Shown one piece after another: positions 25,503 to 34,758 of a DNA stretch of 64,000 bases. Where the stretch lies: contig NZ_JAPWKD010000024.1 in the NCBI RefSeq assembly GCF_028283705.1, positions 1-64,000 of the forward strand, written 5' to 3'. This stretch comes from Pantoea sp. (GTDB taxonomy: Bacteria; Pseudomonadota; Gammaproteobacteria; Enterobacterales; Enterobacteriaceae). A program made the translations under genes and the position numbers. Position 1 is the first letter of the stretch; each line of letters opens with the position of its first letter. The notes beneath the pieces were generated by a model. It saw only the letters and a list, made by a program, of their open reading frames with translations. It did no database searches and was not told where the DNA came from.

Positions 25503-26102
25503 TCAGTCGATAACCTTCCGGTTATAGATAACGTTCCAGTCGGTGTATTCACGACAGTCCTGGAGTGGAACAAGCCTGACAAGGTTTTCTGCCACACCGT
25601 TCATTACCAGAATTCGTTCAATCGCCGAAAACCACTCCTCACCGTCTCCAACCGGAAACCACAGGTTGCAGTTGATACCACTCAACAGGGGATCGTTGCA
25701 GAAATGCACCCCACGGCCCTGCGCAGTCACACAACCGGTAGCAACGACAGCGCCGCGTAATTCGCGGGTGACGGCACTGCGAGCCAGTTGCTCGGTAATA
25801 TCACTCCAGCTCCATTCCCTGTCATCCGGGACGGGCAACGACATACAGCGAAGTGACTGCCCCCATGCCCGTGCTGTACGCTGTGCATGACCCAGCAGGG
25901 AAGGCTCCCTGCTGGCAGCATCAGCCCCGTCGATATAGTGACCGTTGATGTAAAACGCTTCATCGCCGTTATCGAGCACGATATGGCAGAAAGGCCCCAT
26001 CACACGGGTAATATCGGCCTGGGTGACCAGCGGTAACGTTAAAGCCATGCCCGGTGCTGAGTTCCGCGAATGTTCCGTACTCAGACAGTTATGTGTATTC
26101 AT
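25503..26102 (-). CDS. Unknown leading-region protein
   Basis: 199 residues from the ATG at 26102, chosen because AAGGA lies just upstream; another ATG five codons earlier lacks it. Notable parts: FCHIVLDNGDEAFYINGHYIDGADAAS, a central Trp-rich helix (WSWSDITEQLARSAV), and VATGCVTAQGRGVHFCNDPLL. No membrane segments. I do not recognise it. The gene lies between block B and the acidic 113-residue gene and is read toward oriT. Confidence 0.62.
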   Translation of the reverse strand: MNTHNCLSTEHSRNSAPGMALTLPLVTQADITRVMGPFCHIVLDNGDEAFYINGHYIDGADAASREPSLLGHAQRTARAWGQSLRCMSLPVPDDREWSWSDITEQLARSAVTRELRGAVVATGCVTAQGRGVHFCNDPLLSGINCNLWFPVGDGEEWFSAIERILVMNGVAENLVRLVPLQDCREYTDWNVIYNRKVID

Positions 26103-26158
26103 CGTGTATTCCTTCATTAAATTCAGACGATCCGGCAGCCTGAGTGCCGGATACGTAA

Positions 26159-26923
26159 TCAGATATCAGCTACGTACATGGCATACCCTGCCTGGAGTAA
26201 CATCGTCAGGTGAGCGCATCCCTGCATCCAGACGGCTTCACCGGTTTCACCGAGCAGGTTCATAACAAGTTGCCCGGCCCGGTTCCAGGCCGCCAGCGAT
26301 GAAAGCGGCACCACAGGACGTGGGCGGGTCCAGTCCGTGACGGTATTGCTGATCCCCTCTGCCATATTCAGAATCGTGCCGAACAACACCTCCTCACGTT
26401 CCATCTTGTCCATCCGCCTCGTGCTGAGTACGGCCAGATAGGCCAGATCATTACGCAGTGCCTGACTGAGGCCCGGTATTTCCGGCATGTCAGCAAACGC
26501 CGGGGCGAGGGTTTTCATGCTCCTGAGAGTCCGTGCTTTCTTTTCTGCTGATGCAGCCTGAAACACGGCCAGCTCCGGCAGTTTCTCCGGGTATTCCTCA
26601 TCCCACAGATATGACAGCTTCATACCCTGTGCCAGAGACTCCACGGAGCGGACCATTTCAAACACAGCAGGCGTGGTGATCCCACCCATGTCTGCCAGTT
26701 CTGTCACCAGGTCGGCGGCTTCCTGTGGGGCGTAAACTTCATCGTTATAATCACGCGAATCAATTCCGAGGCGCTCAAATGCACGGTACGTCATCAGATC
26801 CCCCTCCTTTTTTGCGAGACGGATCAGCGCACTGGTTTTGCGGGAAAGAAAGGTGATGGAAGGGTTGTTCACCCCTGTTTCGGTAGATTCTGAAGCGGCG
26901 GTGTTGACGTTCTGTGTGTTCAT
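26159..26923 (-). CDS. Unknown leading-region protein carrying the shared N-terminal tag (copy B)
   Basis: 254 residues. Begins with the same MNTQNVNTAASESTET tag as copies A and C and then diverges completely: helical, with YRAFERLGIDSRDYNDEVYAP, RTLRSMKTLAPAFADMPEIPGL and a C-terminal part AVWMQGCAHLTMLLQAG. No signal peptide. Block B precedes it. Function unknown. Confidence 0.7.
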   Translation of the reverse strand: MNTQNVNTAASESTETGVNNPSITFLSRKTSALIRLAKKEGDLMTYRAFERLGIDSRDYNDEVYAPQEAADLVTELADMGGITTPAVFEMVRSVESLAQGMKLSYLWDEEYPEKLPELAVFQAASAEKKARTLRSMKTLAPAFADMPEIPGLSQALRNDLAYLAVLSTRRMDKMEREEVLFGTILNMAEGISNTVTDWTRPRPVVPLSSLAAWNRAGQLVMNLLGETGEAVWMQGCAHLTMLLQAGYAMYVADI

Positions 26924-27563
26924 GCTGGTCTCCTGTATTCGGTTGCTTTAACCCTGTTTCGGTGAGTTCCTCGCGGCGAAGGGCAAAGGAGCAACGACGA
27001 AGAGAGGGCATAAAGGGGCGACGACAAAAAGTTTTTGAGGTCCCTGGCAAAAAGTTTTTGGCGGCGTACATTTCACCCCTTTCTGCCTGAACCGGCGGTG
27101 CTACGAACAGCCCTCCGCGGGGAGCACACCGGGACAGGCTGCACGCCGGTGAGGGATGAGCAGGAACACACCCGACACGACGGAACGGCGTGGCGGCATT
27201 AAAGGGCGCAGCGCGCCCGGTGAAGGCACCGGCGACAGCCGGTTGCAGGGGTTGACCTGGTCTGTTGCCATCAGACCCTGGCCGGGAGGCCCGGAACACG
27301 CCACGCGTGGTCCGGTGGAGCTTACCGGCTGCGCCGGTTAGCGGAGCGGGGCTGACGACCCGGCACCGCCGGGGAGCCGCAGGTGGCCATGTTCCGGCTG
27401 TTGTTTGTGATTACCCGGAAGACCAACCGGAGATGCAGGATATACAGCAGGGATAAGAGACATACAGGGAGAAAGCAGCCGCAGAGGAACCGATTCAGAG
27501 ACAGGCGGAGGGAGAGAGCCGGTGCGTCAGCACCGGCATTCCTCCGGCCCGCAGGGCCTGCCG
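26872..27563. repeat. Leading-region repeat block B (candidate single-strand promoter)
   Basis: Second copy of the block at 24376-25082. It differs by a replaced middle segment (about 26996-27095) containing two direct repeats of AAAAAGTTTTTG. The rest, from GGTGCTACGAACAGCCC onward, is almost identical to block A, including the end hairpin at 27518-27537. It precedes the minus-strand gene at 26159-26923. Confidence 0.7.
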
Positions 27564-27615
27564 GTTTTTAACGGCGCGGAGGAGAGGCTGAAACGCTCCT
27601 CCCCCGCCTTCCCAC

Positions 27616-28440
27616 TCAGGCGGCTTCCTTCATTCCCCTGATAAAATCCAGCATAGCTCTGATCCGCCTCTGGTTCTGAAGCTTCTCCTCAAAACCATTG
27701 ATGTAGTACACCGGCGTATAACGCACCCGGTTAAACTGCAACGTCAGCGTGTTTCCTGTGACGACTTCGGCGGCAATCCCCAGCAGTGATAGCTGAATGA
27801 ATGCCATATCTGCCGCAACAGGATCAATATCGATGCAGTTCACAAACAGCTGTGCAGAAGGGTTAAGCCCCGCCTCAATCAGACATTCCGCATAGGCAAT
27901 CACCATCCCCCCTGCCCCGCAGGTCGGTTCTGATAGTGTGATCATCCCCTCCCGGCGAATAGTGTCTTTTATTCCCGGTATCAGCATCCGCGCCATCAGG
28001 GACTGTACACTGTAGGGCGTGAAATACTGGCCGCGCCTGTCGTCGCCCAGCTCCAGCTCCATAAAAATGGCCCCCAGGAAATCATGAAACTCAGCCTCCA
28101 GAGCACAGACCATCAGCCGGAACAGTTCATGCAGGTTTTTAATATCATCACTGTCGTAGCGTTCGCAGATTTTACGGCAGCGCTCCATGCTCTCTTGCGT
28201 GCGTACCCTGGCGAGGTCGAGTTCACTGGCCGCAAGGGTGATAAAATCACTGAACACATCCCACCGGCGCAGCTGCCGGGCGGTATGCAGGAAAACGCTG
28301 ATAAACTGTTTCCGCGCCACCTCCAGATTGATCATGCGATGGATACCGGAAGACGGTACGGCAACTGGCATAACGGGTCCGGTTTCAGGTCCGGCCTTTT
28401 TGGCACTGTTGAAAAAGTCGGCAAAACTTATCTGTGACAT
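27616..28440 (-). CDS. N6-adenine DNA methylase-like protein lacking a visible catalytic NPPY
   Basis: 274 residues from the ATG at 28440 (GGGAGCG upstream); the ORF extends further but without need. HsdM-type features are clear: GQYFTPYSVQSLMARML, motif I SEPTCGAGGMVIAYAE, and an acidic binding residue in NCIDIDPVAADMA. After GIAAEVVTGNTLTL one expects the catalytic (N/D)PP(Y/F); instead it runs FNRVRYTPVYYINGFEEKL. So SAM binding looks intact but the catalytic motif does not. The family occurs in IncF leading regions. It may bind or guard DNA without methylating it, or use a variant motif. Confidence 0.75.
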   Translation of the reverse strand: MSQISFADFFNSAKKAGPETGPVMPVAVPSSGIHRMINLEVARKQFISVFLHTARQLRRWDVFSDFITLAASELDLARVRTQESMERCRKICERYDSDDIKNLHELFRLMVCALEAEFHDFLGAIFMELELGDDRRGQYFTPYSVQSLMARMLIPGIKDTIRREGMITLSEPTCGAGGMVIAYAECLIEAGLNPSAQLFVNCIDIDPVAADMAFIQLSLLGIAAEVVTGNTLTLQFNRVRYTPVYYINGFEEKLQNQRRIRAMLDFIRGMKEAA

Positions 28441-28461
28441 GAAAAAATCGCTCCCTTTAAA

Positions 28462-28485
28462 CGCCGCCCTCTCCGGGGCGGCGGG
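28462..28485. other. Intercistronic GC hairpin before the methylase-like gene
   Basis: CGCCGCCC-TCTCC-GGGGCGGCG stem with flanking AAA/TTT that could extend it. Sits between the 48-residue ORF and the methylase-like gene on the minus strand. Confidence 0.55.
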
Positions 28486-28492
28486 TTTCACA

Positions 28493-28639
28493 TCACGCGA
28501 GGCCGAGGCCAGCATGGACAAGATCCATAAACGGCTTCCAGTTTTTCATTTTTAAAACTGGCATACGGGCAGATTTTCCAGCGCGCAGGGCATTTACAAA
28601 CGCGGTTGCCTGTGCGACGATTTGCGGGTCAAGTGGCAT
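28493..28639 (-). CDS. Unknown 48-residue leading-region protein
   Basis: Short minus-strand frame MPLDPQIVAQATAFVNAL... ending KNWKPFMDLVHAGLGLA, preceded by AGGATT. Balanced composition, amphipathic N-terminal helix. It sits 53 bases before the methylase-like gene in the same direction and fills an otherwise empty gap, so it may be a real small gene or the leader of that operon. Function unknown. Confidence 0.45.
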   Translation of the reverse strand: MPLDPQIVAQATAFVNALRAGKSARMPVLKMKNWKPFMDLVHAGLGLA

Positions 28640-28732
28640 GGGTTAATCCTCATAATCTGTTTGATAATCGCCGGAAAAGCGTTGGTAGCGGGATTTCCGG
28701 CGGGTGAGAGAGCGGGCTTATGCCTGCTTTTT

Positions 28733-29458
28733 TCATTTCCGGCCCTGGTAAAATTCCTCCTTAACGCGAGCCATGATTTGCGCGTGCTGCAAGTGGCTGT
28801 AATCCCGCAGACGGAAATAGCGCGCACCGATACGGGCGTATATATCGGTGACGCGACCGCAGTACATCTCTGCGAGCATGAACGATTCACATTCGCCGTT
28901 TTCGCTGGTTGCCCAGTTCATCGGATACATCAGCCCGAGCGCGTCATGAAAGCGATAGACGTCGATCTCAACCGGCCCTTTAAGCGCCTCTTTTTCCCGC
29001 CACTGCCAGTAATCCCGCTCCTCTTCGGCACTGGCGTGAACGGCTGTATCTGCGACTGAATACGTCAGAGGCAGGTTTACTGTTTTCTCCGGTGTGCAAT
29101 GGATCGCGGTGGTCATATTCTGTGCGTTCATCGTTTTTTCTCCCTGCTCAGTGATAAATGGCTGTGCACTCGCCAGCCGTTGTATTGAATTTACGGACCC
29201 GTGATGATCTGACACTGCGCCCTGACAAAAGCCGCGAAGCCAGTAAAACAGGGCATCCGTTCTGCCAAATGGCAGGCGATCATGTACGTGTGCTTCCTCA
29301 CCGCAGGCCACGTCGTATGCGGCGGCATTCAGGGCACCCCGGACATGCTGAAGTAGCCAGAACCCGATAACAGACAGACCATGAATAACGGTTTTTCGCC
29401 CTTCACCCCGTGTTTCGGTAGATTCTGAAGCGGCGGTGTTGACGTTCTGTGTGTTCAT
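28733..29458 (-). CDS. Unknown leading-region protein with the shared N-terminal tag (copy C) and an internal second start
   Basis: 241 residues from the ATG at 29458. The first 16 residues are the shared tag MNTQNVNTAASESTET. At about residue 110 an internal Met starts MNAQNMTTAIHCTPEK, which resembles the tag again and is preceded by CAGGGAGAAA, a good ribosome site (near 29132). The second half has EERDYWQWREKEALKGPVEI and YARIGARYFRLRDYSHLQH. This looks like two leading-region genes fused in frame, or one mRNA with two start sites. Function unknown. Confidence 0.65.
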   Translation of the reverse strand: MNTQNVNTAASESTETRGEGRKTVIHGLSVIGFWLLQHVRGALNAAAYDVACGEEAHVHDRLPFGRTDALFYWLRGFCQGAVSDHHGSVNSIQRLASAQPFITEQGEKTMNAQNMTTAIHCTPEKTVNLPLTYSVADTAVHASAEEERDYWQWREKEALKGPVEIDVYRFHDALGLMYPMNWATSENGECESFMLAEMYCGRVTDIYARIGARYFRLRDYSHLQHAQIMARVKEEFYQGRK

Positions 29459-30081
29459 GCTGCTCTCCTGTGTCCGGTTGCTTAAATCCTGTTTCGGTGA
29501 GTTCCTCGCGGCGAAGGGCAAAGGAGCAACGGCTGACGGCTGAACGCACGGGCGTCACCGCAGGCCGCAGCGCAAGCGAGCCACAGGCGAGTGCGAACGG
29601 GCGAGGAACGGCGAAGCGCACCCTTGCGGGCAGATGGCTGACGGTGCTACGAACAGCCCTCCGCGGGGAGCTCACCGGGACAGGCTGCACAACGGGGAGA
29701 GACGAGCAGGAACACACCCGACACGACGGAACGGCGTGGCGGCATTAAAGGGCGCGGCGCGCCCGGTGAAGGCACCGGCGACAGCCGGTTGCAGGGGTTG
29801 ACCTGGTCTGTTGCCATCAGACCCTGGCCGGGAGGCCCGGAACACGCCACGCGTGGTCCGGTGGAGCTTACCGGCTGCGCCGGTTAGCGGAGCGGGGCTG
29901 ACGACCCGGCAACGCCGGGAAGCCGCAGGTGGCCATGCCTTTCCTGGTATTTATACTTTTCCGGCGGGAACCATACGGATAAAACCCGCACAACAGGGAA
30001 CGAGAAAAAGAAAGAGGATGCAGAACAGACCCGGAGAGAGGCGTCAGTGGAAAAATAAGGCCGGTGCGCCAGCACCGGCCA
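29397..30081. repeat. Leading-region repeat block C (candidate single-strand promoter)
   Basis: Third copy of the block, almost identical to A from the tag codons to GGTGGCCATG at about 29937. The next 120 bases differ, but the end hairpin GCCGGTGC-GCCA-GCACCGGC is kept at 30060-30079. It precedes the gene at 28733-29458 on the minus strand. Confidence 0.7.
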
Positions 30082-30228
30082 TGCCCGGCAGGGTTGTCGT
30101 CAGGAAATCAGCCTTTCAGCCTGCCCATTATCAGTTTCAGCAACGTAACGAGGAGGATCACGCCACCGGCCACCGTTTATGCCAGCGGGATGAAGGGATC
30201 GCTGACCAGTACTGCGTAATTGCATGTG
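30082..30228 (-). pseudogene. Remnant next to the left end of the 4.56-kb element
   Basis: On the minus strand one frame gives AVLVSDPFIPLA, a TAA, and then TVAGGVILLVTLLKLIMGRLKG before a second stop. This looks like the end of a small membrane protein. It may be the lost 3' part of the interrupted membrane gene at 34759-35100 or a separate broken gene. Confidence 0.35.
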
Positions 30229-30302
30229 ACTTGACTACCCGTTTGCATTTTACTTGACCTTCGCCAACAAAATGCAACCAGGTTGACAGGCAGCTAAGAG
30301 CG

Positions 30303-32058
30303 CAGGCTGTGTGAAAACTCATAGCTTTGAGTAGCCAAACAATATTTCTCATCTGTGTTTTGAGAATGCTGTTTAAGTTGACGAGGTAATCTGTGATTTT
30401 ATTCGGGTGTCTCAGAGATTTTTATTGCGGGAAAGAGCCTAATATTTGTTTCTGGAGGATAAAACGGCCGGAACCGTTAGCCGTATTGTTCCTCAAGCTG
30501 AAATATCAATCCTGTAGTACCCCATATCGATATCATCCTTTTCAGGTTATAAGCCAATATGTGTAGACTTATTTCCGTACTGACATTTTTAAATTTCCGC
30601 ATCAGGAAGTGCGTTGCACCCATCCACATTTTAATTGTCCCAAACGGATGTTCTACCGTTTGCTTTCGCATGACTACCGCCTGAGGAAATGACTCAAGCC
30701 TCGCATACATTTCTTCCATTTCAGCTTCATGAACCCAACGCCGTATACGCCTTGGATCGCGTTTCGATGTAGTGCACCTGGAGCGCTGGCTGCAATCGCG
30801 ACAGGCAATATTGTTAAAGTACAATTGTTGCTCCAGTCCGTCCTCTATTGAGGTAAATCGATTCTGAAGCTCATTGCCCATTGGGCATACATAAACATCT
30901 TTTTCCCTGTTATATCTGAACATTGAGCGATTATAGAGCCCCTTACGTTCAGCACCAGAGGTATCTCCTTTTGGCACTAACGCCACGGCTCCGCTATCCA
31001 GAACTGTTTTAATATCGCTGCGACTGTAATACCCTTTGTCGGCAAGTACTGTTATGTCCTTCCGGCCAACAGCTTTCTGAGCCAGTGTTGCTACTGAACC
31101 AAGTTGCCCATTATCTGTTGTGTTGGTGACTTTATGCGCAACAATCAAGTGGTTCTTCGTATCCACAGCTGTCTGAACGTTGTAGCAAACTTGCCGATTC
31201 ATATTATTTGTTTTCATCAACCGGGAGTCGGGGTCGGTTAAAGAGAGTTGTTTGTCTGGCTGTTTTGCGACTGCTTGTTGGATCTCCTGAAGCTCACGTA
31301 AACGCTTTTTTAGCCAGGCCAGTTTAGTGGCTGTTAGCTTTGTGTTTGCATCTGGCTCAGTATTCTTGTCGGCTTCATCCAGCTTGTTTAAATAATAAGT
31401 AATACTTTGCTCAACACGCTCAATATGGTCTTTGGCTTTCTGAGATGTGAAGTTGTTGGGTTTGCTGTTTACTGCTTTAAATTTGCTGCCGTCGATGGCA
31501 ACAACGACATCAGTGAACATTTGCATTTGCTGGCACAGGCCAATAAAGGCCCTACAGGCATTCCTGATACCTTCACAGTTATCTTTTCTGAAGTCTGCAA
31601 TGGTTTTAAAATCAGGCGTTAATCGTTCAAGTAACCACATCAGTTCAACGTTCCGATGGGCCTCTTTTTCCAGTCTACGGGAGGACTGAATTCGGTTGAG
31701 ATATCCGTAAATGTACAACTTCAGTAGGGTGGCAGGGTGATATCCGGGTCGTCCGGTTCGCTTTGCATCAACTCTTCTGAAACCAAGAGAATCGAGCTTT
31801 AGTCCATCAACAAAGATATCAACCACTCTGACGGGGTTATCTTCAGTGACAAAATCATCCAGTGCATCAGGGAGTAATGTCACCTGATGCCTGCCTTGTC
31901 CTTGAATGTGATTTGCCATGTCGGTATCCGCAATATTCATTCGTATGTTTCTAATTTTAATGAAAAAGTCAGTTCGTCGCATGGGTTTATCAAGAATGGT
32001 TGATCATATGAAACCATCGCTTAGACCAAAAAGTGATCAGGAGTTTTCACACAGCCTG
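30303..32058 (-). mobile_element. IS1182-family insertion sequence (1756 bp)
   Basis: Perfect 18-bp terminal inverted repeats CAGGCTGTGTGAAAACTC at 30303-30320 and 32041-32058, flanked on both sides by AGCG (30299-30302 and 32059-32062), a 4-bp target duplication. One transposase gene inside. Confidence 0.9.
30477..31982 (-). CDS. IS1182-family transposase
   Basis: Up to 501 residues; a start at 31919 (MANHIQGQG) or 31940 is also possible and no strong ribosome site decides. DDE features: ALDDFVTEDNPVRVVDIFVD at the start, VVVAIDGSKFKAVNS with the first Asp, ITVLADKGYYS with the second, and KQTVEHPFGTIKMWMG with the final Glu. Also a Cys cluster (CPMGNEL, CRDCSQRSRC) typical of this family. 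Appears intact. Confidence 0.92.
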   Translation of the reverse strand: MRRTDFFIKIRNIRMNIADTDMANHIQGQGRHQVTLLPDALDDFVTEDNPVRVVDIFVDGLKLDSLGFRRVDAKRTGRPGYHPATLLKLYIYGYLNRIQSSRRLEKEAHRNVELMWLLERLTPDFKTIADFRKDNCEGIRNACRAFIGLCQQMQMFTDVVVAIDGSKFKAVNSKPNNFTSQKAKDHIERVEQSITYYLNKLDEADKNTEPDANTKLTATKLAWLKKRLRELQEIQQAVAKQPDKQLSLTDPDSRLMKTNNMNRQVCYNVQTAVDTKNHLIVAHKVTNTTDNGQLGSVATLAQKAVGRKDITVLADKGYYSRSDIKTVLDSGAVALVPKGDTSGAERKGLYNRSMFRYNREKDVYVCPMGNELQNRFTSIEDGLEQQLYFNNIACRDCSQRSRCTTSKRDPRRIRRWVHEAEMEEMYARLESFPQAVVMRKQTVEHPFGTIKMWMGATHFLMRKFKNVSTEISLHILAYNLKRMISIWGTTGLIFQLEEQYG

Positions 32059-32139
32059 AGCGAGAATCAGACGTTACTAAGACATTACGTAAACCACGGT
32101 GCTTTAGTCGACTGGAAATAGGTATTCCTACCATAAGGT

Positions 32140-33762
32140 TCATTCTTCGTCATGATAATCGCTCTTGCTCCATAGTGGCTTGATAGCGTGATAAGCGCCA
32201 CTGAATGGACATTTAGAATTTTTGTTCCGCTGGATTCGGAGCAAATCATCAATATCCTTTTTGATGATTTTTTTTACCTGTGAATGGTATCGCTGAAGTG
32301 AGACATCACTAATGGACTTTTCAAAGCGGAGGCTGGTGTCTTGATTCACAAGATCGTAAACACCGTCTTTTATTTTCATTCTGTTGCATTCAGGGATGCC
32401 CATTTTCAGGTCATAGCATTTCAACCCGGCCAGACGGACTTCGACACCGACGCGCTCAGTACGTGTTTTCTTGTGGCTAATCAGAAGCACTTTATTGTTT
32501 TCGTACCATTTTTCAAAGGATTGCACTATATCTCTGTTCTTTTGATGGTTGCCTTGAGAAGCGCGGTAAAAATGATAACTGTTCGAACTATAGACGTGAC
32601 GTTCCCGGTCGGAGATTTGCGGAATGGTACCTTTCTGCCTGCGCATCTGGTCGGCAGGCTGATCATAAATACGCAGTAAGCAGTCTGCGAGAGAGTCTGA
32701 AGCATCATGCAACGTGTTGGTCTGGATGAGTTTCAGGAGGGTATCTCGCTTGATTGAAATCTGGCAATAATCGCTCTCCCACGCCACTGTCGGTTGCTGT
32801 TCTTCCCCTTCTGAAGAGGTGTTGATATCAGGCGTAACAGTGGTGAATTTCCAGACAAATGGCGTTGATTGCGAATATTTGAAATACCTCTGAAGCTCAG
32901 TCAGCCACTGTATGATCTCCGAAGCATAAATGCCCACATACTGGTCGAACAGATATTCGGCGTACTGAGGTGCGCACTGTTCAGCAATCCTTTCAATGAA
33001 CTCAACACGCCCTTCATCGTTAATTAACTTTATTATTTTATGGAATACGTAGCTCTCCCGCCTTTCTCCTAGCAGAAAATTTGTGTGAACTTTTTCAAAT
33101 TCGGACAGCCAGTCGGGAGTAACAATGCCGGCATCATGTAAAGCGGTAATTAAGTTGTAAATTGCATCAGCGAGTATCGGAAGTGAATCTATTTTGTGGA
33201 AATCGTTCAATCGGGAAAGCAGCTCCCGGCTGCATGAGTGCGCAATGGAAAGGTCCTGATGGCAGTAGCCTTTTCGTGCCTGAGGCGGGATTGGCGAACA
33301 ATGTGTCGGGCCCTCGGCCAGGATGGCAAACATATCATCGTGAATAAACTGCTCCAGAAGTTTGCTTTGTTCCGCAAAGCGGAACCCCTGCTCTGTTGGC
33401 TGCCGGTTCATCTCTCTCCAAGTCTTCAGACTGACCTTGCCATCATCAAAACCGGCATAGAGTTGATGCATGAAAATGAGTGCATCCATGAGGCTGTCCT
33501 GCTTTTGTTCCTTAAAATTAAGCTTATATGTGTTCTGAGAGTATATTTTGTTGATTTTATTGCTCTGGGCTCGCAGCTTTGTCAGTACCTTGTGCTGCTC
33601 ATCAAACCACTTGCTGAATTCAGTATCTTCATTCAGTTGCCGGGCCTTAAGGATGAGGAGAAGTATCTGTTCGCTGATTGCATCATAAATGTTCGGGAAA
33701 GGGTTGGCGGCACCAGAAAGAAACGTGCAGAAGAGAGACTTGTAATGTTCAGAATGGTGCAT
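32140..33762 (-). CDS. Unknown 540-residue protein, passenger of the inverted-repeat element
   Basis: Large soluble, mostly helical protein without signal peptide, membrane segments or familiar motifs. Parts worth noting: IPPQARKGYCHQDLSIAHSC around residue 165, the stretch KTRTERVGVEVRLAGLKCYD near residue 440, and a basic Lys-rich end. Lower GC content than the flanking plasmid DNA. Neighbour in the element is the acidic 149-residue gene on the other strand. Cargo of such elements is often a defence or competition gene, but nothing in the sequence proves this. Confidence 0.7.
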   Translation of the reverse strand: MHHSEHYKSLFCTFLSGAANPFPNIYDAISEQILLLILKARQLNEDTEFSKWFDEQHKVLTKLRAQSNKINKIYSQNTYKLNFKEQKQDSLMDALIFMHQLYAGFDDGKVSLKTWREMNRQPTEQGFRFAEQSKLLEQFIHDDMFAILAEGPTHCSPIPPQARKGYCHQDLSIAHSCSRELLSRLNDFHKIDSLPILADAIYNLITALHDAGIVTPDWLSEFEKVHTNFLLGERRESYVFHKIIKLINDEGRVEFIERIAEQCAPQYAEYLFDQYVGIYASEIIQWLTELQRYFKYSQSTPFVWKFTTVTPDINTSSEGEEQQPTVAWESDYCQISIKRDTLLKLIQTNTLHDASDSLADCLLRIYDQPADQMRRQKGTIPQISDRERHVYSSNSYHFYRASQGNHQKNRDIVQSFEKWYENNKVLLISHKKTRTERVGVEVRLAGLKCYDLKMGIPECNRMKIKDGVYDLVNQDTSLRFEKSISDVSLQRYHSQVKKIIKKDIDDLLRIQRNKNSKCPFSGAYHAIKPLWSKSDYHDEE

Positions 33763-34107
33763 CTGGACCTCTTTTTTGTGATATTGATCACAATTTATGA
33801 TTATGTTTATGCCGTTCAGCTTAAGAGAAAATTGATAAAGCTGGCGATTTCAACACCTCCGCCTATATTTCCATCTGAAAAATCATATCAGAATGATTAT
33901 AAGAATCACGAAAATTATCTATTTGATTTTAAATTGTAATTATTATCCGTAAAAAAACTATAAATAAGTAAAATTGATAAATAAACATAATGATACTTTA
34001 AAATAAATCAATTTAAACTTTTAATTAACTAAATTGATTTTTTTAATGCCATATACCATGGTATCTCAACGAGGTGTGTTGCCTCGCATTTCATGAGGGT
34101 GATAGAC
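33763..34107. other. AT-rich divergent intergenic region of the element
   Basis: About 345 bases, very AT-rich, between the divergent 540- and 149-residue genes; likely holds both promoters. The reading frame seen here on the plus strand is a continuation of a shadow frame. Confidence 0.5.
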
Positions 34108-34557
34108 ATGAGTGAAGTAACGACGCAGGATATTGATGATGAATTGGAGCGAGCCCAGACGTTGAAAGATATAGCTGAGGAGTTCGTCGATATCGCTGAT
34201 GGCATCAATAATGCTGAGCGCATCAGATTGGAGGAAGAGCGTGGTATCGACATTGATAGCTCACGCTGGGTTCCTCTGGATGACATCCCACTGGGTGAAG
34301 AAGTGCTTCGCGTGAAGGATGATACGCCTGGCCTTGAAAGCGCAATCCAGACACTGGAAAACCTGGCTGAAGGTAAAATTCCTGCTGCTGATATCATCGA
34401 AAAATTCCAAGAGGCGATGGAAGACCTGGAAACTGTCGAAGGTACGCTTCAAGATGTAGGCGCAGAAGAAGTCATCAAAGCCTCTCAGGCACCTTACGAA
34501 AATGACTTCGACGATGAGCAGGATGACGGGGAATACAGTGAAGAGCAGGACAATTAA
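34108..34557 (+). CDS. Unknown acidic 149-residue protein, second passenger gene
   Basis: From the ATG at 34108 (GAGGGTG upstream). Strongly acidic and helical throughout (DIDDELERAQTLKDIAEEFV, later FQEAMEDLETVEGTL) with an Asp/Glu-rich tail DDEQDDGEYSEEQDN. Divergent from the 540-residue gene. Could be a DNA mimic, a chaperone-like partner or an antitoxin-type inhibitor; none is proved. Confidence 0.65.
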   Translation: MSEVTTQDIDDELERAQTLKDIAEEFVDIADGINNAERIRLEEERGIDIDSSRWVPLDDIPLGEEVLRVKDDTPGLESAIQTLENLAEGKIPAADIIEKFQEAMEDLETVEGTLQDVGAEEVIKASQAPYENDFDDEQDDGEYSEEQDN

Positions 34558-34575
34558 CGGGTATGGCTACCCGTT
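34556..34575 (+). terminator. Hairpin after the acidic passenger gene
   Basis: AACGGGTA-TGGC-TACCCGTT, perfect 8-bp stem starting at the stop codon, followed by CAAATTG rather than a T-run, so a weak or stabilising hairpin. Confidence 0.5.
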
Positions 34576-34758
34576 CAAATTGAACCGCTGCATGTAATTT
34601 GAATTCACGGGCCTGCTATTAAAGTCAGGCCCTAAATTTTTAAAAAATACATGATAATCCTGCGGATTAAGGAACGTCCGCCATTGGCACACAGCTGCCG
34701 TTCAAGCAATGCCATGCCTCCCCCCTCAGCATCAGTGGCGATTTTTTGTTGGCGATGG

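Noticed and set aside
33238..33939. Plus-strand ORF of 233 codons across the 540-residue gene
   Set aside because: It is antisense to a longer frame with a clean start and stop and has no domain; it is a shadow.
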